Assembly: GCA_946007485.1 (NCBI GenBank)
Contig: CAMGAM010000063.1
Span: 1 to 5,646 of the forward strand
Length of the DNA stretch: 5,646 nt
Source: an uncultured Mycoplasmatota bacterium
Lineage (GTDB): Bacteria > Bacillota_I > Bacilli_A > RF39 > UBA660
Reading direction: 5' to 3'
This document shows, piece after piece, positions 1 to 5,396 of the stretch (the first letter of the stretch is position 1; each line of letters opens with the position of its first letter). A program made the position numbers and the translations under genes. A model generated the notes under the pieces. That model saw only the letters and a program-made list of their open reading frames with translations. It made no database searches and was not told where the DNA came from.

Positions 1-356
1 TTAGAATTTAAAATTGTTTCAATATCTAGGTTATCTAAGTTATATTTTTGAATGAGTTTTTCATTTTCATGATGAAGTTCTTTTATTTTAGTTATTAAAT
101 TATCAATTTCAGAATCTTTTCTTTTTAATTGTATCTTTACTTTTAGATTATTAATTTTTCTTAAAAAGTCATCAATTGTATTATGCTCTTGTTCAAAAAA
201 CTTTTCTTGATAATTATGATTATTTAGGGATAATAAAGATAAATAGATATTTAATTTTAGTTGTTCTTTTATTTCTTCAGCAAGTGGATTGTTTTCTTTG
301 TTTAAAATGTTTAATAAAGATTCTTGATAAATTTCATTTTGATTAACTGCATTCAT
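1..356 (-). CDS. Coiled-coil protein of unknown function (C-terminus beyond window)
   Basis: I do not recognise this gene. An ATG at 356 opens a frame that stays open for 118 codons to the window edge, so the C-terminus is missing here; the TTA at 1-3 is out of frame. The product is rich in Asn, Lys, Glu, Leu and Ile, with no signal peptide or membrane segment, so it is probably cytoplasmic. Residues about 61-105 are strongly amphipathic. Residues 84-101 fit a heptad register (I84, L87, I91, L94, N98, L101), and an Asn at an 'a' position is typical of parallel dimeric zippers. Residues 25-44 form another likely helix. It has a purine-rich ribosome binding site (GGGAGAG, about 6 nt upstream) and a good sigma-A-type promoter with a palindrome over the -10, so regulated expression is plausible. 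No DNA-binding helix-turn-helix is evident in the visible part. The gene is convincing; its function is not known. Confidence 0.75.
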   Translation of the reverse strand, partial: MNAVNQNEIYQESLLNILNKENNPLAEEIKEQLKLNIYLSLLSLNNHNYQEKFFEQEHNTIDDFLRKINNLKVKIQLKRKDSEIDNLITKIKELHHENEKLIQKYNLDNLDIETILNS

Positions 357-368
357 TTTTATCTCTCC

Positions 369-389
369 CTAGTATATTAATTATACTAG
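369..389. promoter_or_regulatory. Palindromic operator candidate over the -10 box
   Basis: The arms CTAGTATA and TATACTAG are perfect 8-bp inverted repeats around a 5-nt centre. The repeat covers the -10 box at 380-385 and reaches the ribosome-binding-site side. A homodimeric repressor bound here would block RNA polymerase. The symmetry is seen in the sequence; the operator role is inferred. Confidence 0.45.
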
Positions 390-408
390 AACGGTATGTG
401 TTAGTCAA
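380..408 (-). promoter_or_regulatory. Sigma-A-type promoter of the coiled-coil gene
   Basis: Reading the minus strand, a -35 box TTGACT (408-403) is followed by a 17-bp spacer and a perfect -10 box TATAAT (385-380). Transcription would start near 373, giving a short leader before the ATG at 356. The box match and spacing make this one of the strongest promoters in the window. Confidence 0.75.
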
Positions 409-440
409 GTAAACAAATGTTATTATTTTAATTTATTAAG

Positions 441-471
441 CAAAATAAAAGAGATTATTTTACAATCTCTT
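441..471 (-). terminator. Rho-independent terminator after cotE
   Basis: Perfect 8-bp arms (449-456 and 464-471) enclose a 7-nt loop and are followed on the minus strand by TTTTATTTTG. The in-frame stop at 457-455, which would end the full-length CotE frame, lies in this hairpin. The stem is AT-rich but placed as expected between two convincing genes. Confidence 0.65.
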
Positions 472-526
472 CATCTATATAATTTGGATTTACTTTATCA
501 ATTTCTTCTTCTTCTTCACTATCTTA
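455..526 (-). other. Detached acidic C-terminal tail of CotE behind an in-frame TAA
   Basis: After the TAA at 526-524 the same frame stays open for 22 more codons, to a TAA at 457-455. The extra codons encode Asp-Ser, five Glu, then a segment ending VNPNYIDEEIVK. The composition continues the acidic run (DEEE) before the stop. CotE proteins normally end in such an acidic tail and are about 180 residues long, so this looks like the real C-terminus, cut off by a nonsense mutation, a sequencing or assembly error, or a stop that is read through. Confidence 0.65.
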
Positions 527-979
527 TGAATCCCATGTTTCTTCTTCATCAACTGATGATATTTTAACTTTGGTATCACCAATGATTTCTAATCCTAATT
601 CTTTTTCAATTTCGATGTTTATGCTATTTCCTTCTTCTTTAGCAGATATACAAGTTGGTTGTTTTAAGCTTCTAACAATGATATCTTTGTTGACAATATT
701 TTTATTTTCAACAGTTAATTTTTCTTCTTCAGTATAGGTAATTTTTTTACTAACTACGGTAGTTTTAGTATCATTATCATATGAATACCAAATATTGGCA
801 TCAAAACTTCCGTTTATTAAAATTTTGCCATCTGATTCATGGGCTGAAAAATTATGATTGATTATCCAACAACCTAAAATGGTGGTAGGTGTTTGCTCAG
901 TACTTATTTGATAAGTATTGTGATATTTTTTCTTTCCCTTACCTATTACCGCTTTAGTTACTATTTCTTTGTATGCCAT
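524..979 (-). CDS. cotE: Outer spore coat protein CotE homologue, shortened by an in-frame stop
   Basis: CotE is the morphogenetic protein that builds the outer spore coat in Bacillus; it surrounds the forespore, oligomerises and recruits other coat proteins. The 151-residue product carries the family's hallmarks: an N-terminal YKEIVTKAVIGKGK block (3-16), TTILGCWIINH (32-42), a 'GSFDANIWYSYDNDTKTTVV' block (57-76), an IIVRSLKQPTC block (100-110), and GLEIIGDTKVKI (129-140) before an acidic end. The start is the ATG at 979, because AGGAG lies 7 nt upstream; an ATG at 994 would place that site inside the gene. B. subtilis CotE is about 181 residues. Here a TAA ends the frame early, while 22 further in-frame acidic codons follow, giving about 174 residues if read through. 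The gene appears monocistronic between two terminators. The family call is by recognition and is firm; actual sporulation in this organism is not shown. Confidence 0.88.
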   Translation of the reverse strand: MAYKEIVTKAVIGKGKKKYHNTYQISTEQTPTTILGCWIINHNFSAHESDGKILINGSFDANIWYSYDNDTKTTVVSKKITYTEEEKLTVENKNIVNKDIIVRSLKQPTCISAKEEGNSINIEIEKELGLEIIGDTKVKISSVDEEETWDS

Positions 980-986
980 TAAATCA

Positions 987-991
987 CTCCT
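987..991 (-). promoter_or_regulatory. AGGAG ribosome binding site that fixes the cotE start
   Basis: The minus strand reads AGGAG, then 7 nt, then ATG at 979. The competing in-frame ATG at 994 lies upstream of this site and has no such sequence before it, so translation most likely begins at 979. Confidence 0.8.
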
Positions 992-996
992 CATTT

Positions 997-1005
997 TAGA
1001 ATATG
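997..1005 (-). promoter_or_regulatory. Possible sporulation-sigma -10 element before cotE
   Basis: CATATTCTA on the minus strand fits the sigma-K -10 pattern CATANNNTA and loosely the sigma-E pattern. No convincing -35 element is visible, since that position lies in the upstream gene's terminator. The motif is short and AT-rich, so a chance match is quite possible. Confidence 0.2.
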
Positions 1006-1013
1006 CAAATATG

Positions 1014-1042
1014 AAAAAAATAGCACTAATTTGAGCTATTTT
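1014..1042 (-). terminator. Rho-independent terminator of the 126-aa membrane-protein gene
   Basis: Perfect 8-bp arms AAAATAGC (1017-1024) and GCTATTTT (1035-1042) enclose a 10-nt loop. On the minus strand the second arm runs into a seven-T tract (1020-1014). The TAG stop of the gene (1038-1036) is part of the stem. Confidence 0.75.
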
Positions 1043-1416
1043 GTTTTACTTTGTTTAGTTTTATTTTGTTTTGATTGGTAGTATCTTCCTAGTAAGCCAT
1101 AACAAATAATTATTAGTAAAATTAAGATAACGATACCAGCTACTACTTTAATAATCATGGATTTAATTAGATATATTACTAAGAGATAGGTAGTAGTGAT
1201 AATAAATGAGTTAATTAGACTATATGTATATTGAAATTTACGAAAATTTATTTTTTTAGGATCAATATCATATATGTTAGCTAAATAGATTAATTCTAGG
1301 GGCATATCATCTTTTTTTAATTTTTTGTTTTTTCTGACAAATAATAAATAATTTAATAAGAAAACAGCAACAAAGATAATTATAGTTTCTATTAATAATT
1401 GAAGGTATATATTCAT
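1036..1416 (-). CDS. Small integral membrane protein of unknown function (126 aa)
   Basis: I cannot name this family. The protein has an N-terminal hydrophobic helix at about 7-27, then a charged stretch (RKNKKLKKDD, 28-37). A conserved-looking cytosolic segment follows, 'PLELIYLANIYDIDPKKINF' (39-58). Two further helices lie at about 66-84 and 88-110, and the end is a Lys-rich tail (QSKQNKTKQSKTK). By the positive-inside rule the 28-60 loop is probably cytoplasmic. The soluble segment between helices 1 and 2, rather than simple hydrophobicity, suggests a genuine protein family. The start is the only ATG at the head of the frame; its ribosome binding site is weak (AAAGAGATG, about 9 nt away). 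It has its own promoter and terminator, so it is likely transcribed alone, between nrnA and cotE. No enzymatic motif is visible. Confidence 0.75.
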   Translation of the reverse strand: MNIYLQLLIETIIIFVAVFLLNYLLFVRKNKKLKKDDMPLELIYLANIYDIDPKKINFRKFQYTYSLINSFIITTTYLLVIYLIKSMIIKVVAGIVILILLIIICYGLLGRYYQSKQNKTKQSKTK

Positions 1417-1445
1417 AATAAAATCATCTCTTTCTAATTAATTAG

Positions 1446-1474
1446 ATTATACTACAAAGATAGAAATTTAACAA
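1446..1474 (-). promoter_or_regulatory. Sigma-A-type promoter of the 126-aa membrane-protein gene
   Basis: On the minus strand the -35 box TTGTTA (1474-1469) is separated by exactly 17 bp from a perfect -10 TATAAT (1451-1446). A 12-bp perfect palindrome, CTAATTAATTAG (1434-1445), immediately follows and would span the transcription start. Confidence 0.7.
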
Positions 1475-1522
1475 GAAAAAAGATGAAGTTATTGAGCAAG
1501 ATAGTTCTTAGCTACTTCATCT
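1475..1522 (-). terminator. Rho-independent terminator of the ackA-nrnA unit
   Basis: Perfect 9-bp arms (1481-1489 and 1514-1522) enclose a 24-nt region that can form a small inner hairpin (AAGA/TCTT). They are followed on the minus strand by a six-T run. The nrnA stop codon (1491-1489) lies at the stem edge, so the hairpin is built from the last codons of nrnA. Confidence 0.65.
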
Positions 1523-2445
1523 AAATCTTTAATTAAATTTTCAGCATCTACCCAATTGGTTAGTCTTGCTCCGGATGCATAAATATGACCGCCACCACCA
1601 TAATTAGCAGCAATGTCGTTAATTATTGGACCACGTGATCTAATATTTGCTTTAATTATTTTAGATTTAACATCTTCTGAGAAGAAAACCCAGACAATAA
1701 TTTCTTGAACAAATTTTAAATCATTAATCATGTTGCCAGCGGCGGCAGAATCAACTTCATATTTTTTCATGATATCGTCTGTTAGTTTGATATAGGCGAC
1801 ATGATTTTCAGTAAGAGTGAGATTTTGATATATATATCCTTGAAATCTTATTTCTGATAATGGTCTTATATATAACGGTTCATATAATTTAGTAAACTCA
1901 ATATTAGTCATATCTAGAAGTTTACTTACTAGTCTAATAGTTTCATTAGTGGTATAGTCATGTAAGAAACGATCAGTATCACCAACAATTCCTATGTAAA
2001 TATTTTCAGCTATTTTCTTAGTTAGTTTTAATTTGTTATCAAGAGCAAATTTGAAAATTAGTTGACTAGTACTACTAGCTTGGTCTTCTATATATTCAAT
2101 ATTGCCGTATTTTTCAACGAATGGATGATGATCTATTTTTATTATACTGGCAAATTCTTCCAAATTATCAATACCTTCAATTCTTTTTTTATCAGGGGTA
2201 TCGAGGACTATTAGAAGAGATTCTTTTGGATCAAGATCATCTATTTTATCAAGTGCTCCCATGAATCTAAATCTTGAAGCGATAGAGCCAACAGCATAGA
2301 CAGATTTATTTTTGAAATTTGTTTGGATTAATTCTTTTAACGAGAATTGACTTCCTAAGGCATCTGGATCTGCACCAATGTGTCTGGCAATAACAACATT
2401 ATTATATTTTTTTATTTCTTTTAAAATTTCTTTAAATGATTTCAT
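1489..2445 (-). CDS. nrnA: DHH/DHHA1 phosphoesterase NrnA (nanoRNase / pAp phosphatase)
   Basis: NrnA is a cytoplasmic manganese-dependent enzyme that degrades 2-5-nt RNAs and dephosphorylates 3'-phosphoadenosine 5'-phosphate; homologues can also process pApA from c-di-AMP turnover. The 318 residues match the family length (B. subtilis about 313). Seen in order: motif I HIGADPDALGS (22-32), motif II LDTPD (81-85), motif III DHH (105-107), motif IV GDTDRF (155-160), and a C-terminal DHHA1 domain with the GGGGH substrate loop (283-287). All metal ligands expected from the family (H22, D26, D28, D82, H106, D156) are present. I start at the ATG at 2445, which overlaps ackA by 14 nt. A TTG at 2451 is a possible alternative. 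No strong ribosome binding site precedes either start, only an A/G-rich run in the ackA tail, so translational coupling to ackA is likely. It is the last gene of the unit. Confidence 0.93.
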   Translation of the reverse strand: MKSFKEILKEIKKYNNVVIARHIGADPDALGSQFSLKELIQTNFKNKSVYAVGSIASRFRFMGALDKIDDLDPKESLLIVLDTPDKKRIEGIDNLEEFASIIKIDHHPFVEKYGNIEYIEDQASSTSQLIFKFALDNKLKLTKKIAENIYIGIVGDTDRFLHDYTTNETIRLVSKLLDMTNIEFTKLYEPLYIRPLSEIRFQGYIYQNLTLTENHVAYIKLTDDIMKKYEVDSAAAGNMINDLKFVQEIIVWVFFSEDVKSKIIKANIRSRGPIINDIAANYGGGGHIYASGARLTNWVDAENLIKDLDEVAKNYLAQ

Positions 2446-3652
2446 TTTCAATTAATTCTTTTTCTTTTTCCTTTTCTTGATATAACATGTATGTATCTCT
2501 TGCTATCATTAATTCTTCATTAGTTGGAATGATATAACAAGGAATTGCTGAATCTTCTGTGGTGATTAACCTTTCTACGCCACGGCATTCGTTGGCTTCT
2601 TCATCAATTTTTACTCCTAGAGCTGCTAATCCATCAATTACTTCTCTTCTAGTATGGATAGAATTTTCGCCAATACCGGCAGTAAAGACAATCGCATCGC
2701 ATCCACCTAGTTCAACATAATATTTAGCAATGTAATCAATGATACGATTGGTAAACATTTTTTGAGCTAAATTACATCTTGGATTACCAATTTTCATACC
2801 ATCTTCAATATCTCTTGAATCACTACTTATACCACTAATTCCAAGAAGTCCGCTTTGTTTATTTAAAATTTCATCCATTTCTTCAGCAGTACATTCTAAT
2901 TGTTTAGTCATATAAGTGACAACTGTTGGATCCATATCGCCACAACGAGATCCCATCATTAGTCCTGAATTTGGGGTTAATCCCATTGAGGTATTAATAC
3001 ATATTCCTTCTTTAATTGCGGAAATGCTAGCGCCATTACCAATATGGCAAGTAATTAATTTTGTATTATATCTTCCTAGGATTTCATTCATTCTATAAGC
3101 AACATATTTATGACTTGTTCCATGAAAACCATATTTTCTAACATTGTATTTTTCACACCATTCATATGGTACTGGATATAAGTAATTTTCTTCTTCAATT
3201 GTTTGATGGAAGGCTGTATCAAATGCACCGGCTTGAAGGGCATTAGGTACTACGGCTTTAGCAGCTTTAATTCCCTTGATGGCAGCAGGATTATGAAGCG
3301 GAGCTAAAGCAGATAACTCTCTAACCTTCTTAATGTTTTCTTCTGTCATTTCTTCAGTTTTATCAAAGTATGGTCCACCTTGAGCAATACGGTGGCCAAT
3401 AGCTTTAATTTCATCTAGAGACTCAACTATTTGGTTATCAATAAGTTCTTCCATAAGTATTTCTAAAGCACTTTCATGATTCTTAAGTTCAACCTCTTTT
3501 TTAATTTTTTCACCATTTATTTTAATTGTATAGAAGCTTTCTTTCATTCCAATTCTTTCAAAAACACCAGATATTAATACATTTTCTTCTGGCATATCAT
3601 AAGCTTGAAATTTTAAAGATGAACTTCCAGCATTTACTGATAATACTATCAT
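2432..3652 (-). CDS. ackA: Acetate kinase
   Basis: Acetate kinase interconverts acetyl phosphate plus ADP with acetate plus ATP, the ATP-yielding step of acetate overflow or fermentation in the cytoplasm, usually fed by phosphotransacetylase. The 406-residue product is full length with the ASKHA fold. The N-terminal phosphate site is VNAGSSSLKF (N7). R88 lies in GHRIAQGG, D145 in FDTAFH, H177 in YGFHGTSH and H203 in CHIGNGAS. R236 lies in MGSRCGDMDP, FTAGIGENS is at 323-331, and a Glu-Glu pair (379-380) lies near the C-terminus. These match the catalytic set of the Methanosarcina enzyme with small offsets. The start at 3652 has a good ribosome binding site (GAGGTG, 4 nt away) and a sigma-A-type promoter. 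The C-terminus carries a low-complexity tail (EKEKEKELIENEII) whose codons also form the nrnA start region. No pta gene is visible here. Confidence 0.97.
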   Translation of the reverse strand: MIVLSVNAGSSSLKFQAYDMPEENVLISGVFERIGMKESFYTIKINGEKIKKEVELKNHESALEILMEELIDNQIVESLDEIKAIGHRIAQGGPYFDKTEEMTEENIKKVRELSALAPLHNPAAIKGIKAAKAVVPNALQAGAFDTAFHQTIEEENYLYPVPYEWCEKYNVRKYGFHGTSHKYVAYRMNEILGRYNTKLITCHIGNGASISAIKEGICINTSMGLTPNSGLMMGSRCGDMDPTVVTYMTKQLECTAEEMDEILNKQSGLLGISGISSDSRDIEDGMKIGNPRCNLAQKMFTNRIIDYIAKYYVELGGCDAIVFTAGIGENSIHTRREVIDGLAALGVKIDEEANECRGVERLITTEDSAIPCYIIPTNEELMIARDTYMLYQEKEKEKELIENEII

Positions 3653-3673
3653 ATTACACCTCTTTCTTTAGTA

Positions 3674-3702
3674 ATTATATCGAAATACCTGATATTTTTC
3701 AA
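3674..3702 (-). promoter_or_regulatory. Sigma-A-type promoter of ackA-nrnA
   Basis: The -35 box TTGAAA (3702-3697) and a perfect -10 TATAAT (3679-3674) are separated by 17 bp on the minus strand. Transcription would start around 3667, just upstream of the GAGGT ribosome binding site. An imperfect 15-bp palindrome (3683-3697) fills most of the spacer. I see no CcpA cre site of the kind that controls ackA in Bacillus. Confidence 0.75.
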
Positions 3703-3742
3703 GTAATTATGTTAAATTAGATAGAAAAAATGTGATATTAAG

Positions 3743-3771
3743 AAAACTAAATCAGAAAGTGATTTAGTTTT
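3743..3771 (-). terminator. Hairpin terminator after the pyrophosphatase gene
   Basis: Perfect 12-bp arms (3743-3754 and 3760-3771) flank a 5-nt loop. It is the most stable-looking hairpin in the window by arm length. The T-tract is short (TTTTCTT), partly inside the arm. The TAA stop (3772-3770) overlaps the stem. It separates the pyrophosphatase from the ackA promoter. Confidence 0.7.
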
Positions 3772-5383
3772 AGTTCATAATATCCAAAATACTTGGAAGA
3801 ATTTGCATTTTTCTTGAAAGGATACCTGGTAAATAAGTTCCTTCTTCTATCTCTGTATTAAAGGCTTTTTCTAGAATTTCTTTGGCTTCATCGCTAAAGT
3901 AAACATAGGTTCCATTTTTAATAATATCAGTAACAAACAAGGCAATAAACTTAAATTGATTAATTTTAGTAATACTATTTAACATATCAATATATTCATT
4001 TTTTTCTGAATTAATATCTTCAATATTAGTAGTGTATATCTGTCCTAATCCAATTATTCCTTCATCCGTTGGATATTTCTTAAAATCGGTATAAAGAATT
4101 TCTTCTTTTGTTTTGCCATCTAGCTTAGTACCATATGATAACATATCAAAACCATATTTTTTATAGTCAACTTTAGCGATTCTGGCTAAATTATTAACGG
4201 CATCTTTATCAATATTAGTAGTAGTTGGAGAATTTAAAATTAAGGTATCTGATAGAATTCCTGATAACATTAATCCAGCCATATCTTTAGGTATTTTAAT
4301 ATTATTTTCTTTATACATTTGATAGATAATAGTATTTGTACTACCAACAGGCATATTTCTAAAGTTAATTGGATGCGTTGTGCCAATATTAGAAATATTG
4401 TGATGATCGACAATCTCTAAGATTTCTGATTCATTTAAACCAATCGCTGATTGTTCATATGAATTATGGTCTACTAGAATAACTTTTTTACGATTATGAT
4501 ATCCTACATTAGCAAATTTAATTATACCTAGACATCTTTTCTCATTATCGACAATTGGATAATATGTATATTTGGTTTTTTCAGCATTAGAAATAAAAGT
4601 GCTTAAATCTTCATTTTCATTAATTGTATGAATTTTGGTAGTATTTAAGATTGTTTCTACGGTATTACAAAAGTTAAATTTTTTAATAGTATCTAATGTG
4701 CTATATTTGGTTCTAATGATATTTACTTTATTAGCTCTAGCTAATTTTAATTGTTCATTTTTTATTTCTAAATTATTAGTTACAACAATTAATTTTACTT
4801 TTGATTTAACAGCATATTCAATGATACTATATCTATTACCAGTAATAAGTATATCATTCTCATTTAAAGCAACTTCGTTAATAAAAGTTGTAGAACGATA
4901 TCCAGGAATAATTAGTCTACCTTTAATAAGATTATCATATTTAAGAATTTTCTCTCCTTCAATAGCTGAAAGAATATTTTTATAGTAGGTATCTATTTTA
5001 GAATAATCTCCAGATAAGCATTCTTCCGCAATATCTTTCATTCCAACAATTCCTAGAATTTTTTTAGATTTATCGACGATTGGAATTTTACTTATTCCCT
5101 CTTGCTCCATTTTTTTATAGGCTTCATATATTGAAATATCAGTTGTAGCCATATATCCTTTCGAATAATCTAAATCTTTTACTTTTAATTTAACATCGTT
5201 TAAAAACATTGGTTCTTTTACTTTAAAATAATTTAAGGCATATGATGTTTCTTTAGAAATTGAACTTAAAATTACTGGAATGGCATTTAATCCTTGTTTT
5301 CTTTTTAAATATGCTAAAGTAATTGCCGCTGTAACACTATCGGTATCGGGATTACGATGCCCAAATACATATACTTTTTCCAT
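3770..5383 (-). CDS. ppaC: Manganese-dependent inorganic pyrophosphatase with CBS and DRTGG domains
   Basis: This family II enzyme hydrolyses pyrophosphate to phosphate in the cytoplasm and pulls biosynthetic reactions forward. Its 537 residues fit the CBS-PPase subtype, not the plain enzyme of about 310. The N-terminal DHH motif is GHRNPDTDS (8-16; H9, D13, D15). A regulatory insert follows: first CBS repeat at about 70-122, DRTGG domain at about 140-245 with TGNRYSIIEYA at 181-191, and second CBS repeat at about 247-298. The catalytic half then resumes with VDHN (304-307), VDHH (325-328), GSTNT (347-351) and SDTLILNSPTTT (378-389). The C-terminal DHHA2 domain contains the SRKMQ substrate loop (523-527). 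In characterised relatives AMP and ADP inhibit, ATP can activate, and DRTGG-containing forms bind diadenosine polyphosphates. The start at 5383 has an AGAGGT site 5-6 nt upstream. It follows a small membrane-protein gene by 13 nt, so the two are probably co-transcribed. All key residues are intact. Confidence 0.95.
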   Translation of the reverse strand: MEKVYVFGHRNPDTDSVTAAITLAYLKRKQGLNAIPVILSSISKETSYALNYFKVKEPMFLNDVKLKVKDLDYSKGYMATTDISIYEAYKKMEQEGISKIPIVDKSKKILGIVGMKDIAEECLSGDYSKIDTYYKNILSAIEGEKILKYDNLIKGRLIIPGYRSTTFINEVALNENDILITGNRYSIIEYAVKSKVKLIVVTNNLEIKNEQLKLARANKVNIIRTKYSTLDTIKKFNFCNTVETILNTTKIHTINENEDLSTFISNAEKTKYTYYPIVDNEKRCLGIIKFANVGYHNRKKVILVDHNSYEQSAIGLNESEILEIVDHHNISNIGTTHPINFRNMPVGSTNTIIYQMYKENNIKIPKDMAGLMLSGILSDTLILNSPTTTNIDKDAVNNLARIAKVDYKKYGFDMLSYGTKLDGKTKEEILYTDFKKYPTDEGIIGLGQIYTTNIEDINSEKNEYIDMLNSITKINQFKFIALFVTDIIKNGTYVYFSDEAKEILEKAFNTEIEEGTYLPGILSRKMQILPSILDIMN

Positions 5384-5396
5384 ATTAACCTCTTTT

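Noticed and set aside
1..3. TTA at the window start read as the stop of the coiled-coil gene
   Set aside because: Codon counting from the ATG at 356 places it out of frame; the last complete codon is TCT at 5-3.
455..979. Reassigned genetic code as an explanation of the in-frame stop in cotE
   Set aside because: The stop is TAA, and TAA ends several other genes here at terminators. Trp is always TGG at the six sites checked, so there is no sign of recoding.
980..994. Upstream ATG for cotE (five extra residues, MRSDL)
   Set aside because: The AGGAG site lies inside this extension and is correctly spaced for the ATG at 979; CotE proteins normally begin close to the (Y/E)xEI(I/V)TKAV block.
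2446..2451. TTG start for nrnA two codons upstream
   Set aside because: The ATG at 2445 is a stronger start codon and the TTG gains no better ribosome binding site. It cannot be fully excluded.
2916..3098. Plus-strand reading frame inside ackA
   Set aside because: It is antisense to a strongly conserved region of ackA, has no ribosome binding site or promoter, and its translation resembles no protein.
3526..3720. Plus-strand reading frame across the 5' end of ackA and its promoter
   Set aside because: It overlaps a convincing minus-strand promoter and gene start; its product is the hydrophobic translation expected from antisense AT-rich DNA.
4635..4985. Plus-strand 116-codon frame inside the pyrophosphatase gene
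   Set aside because: It is antisense to the CBS/DRTGG region, has no initiation signals, and has composition typical of a shadow frame.
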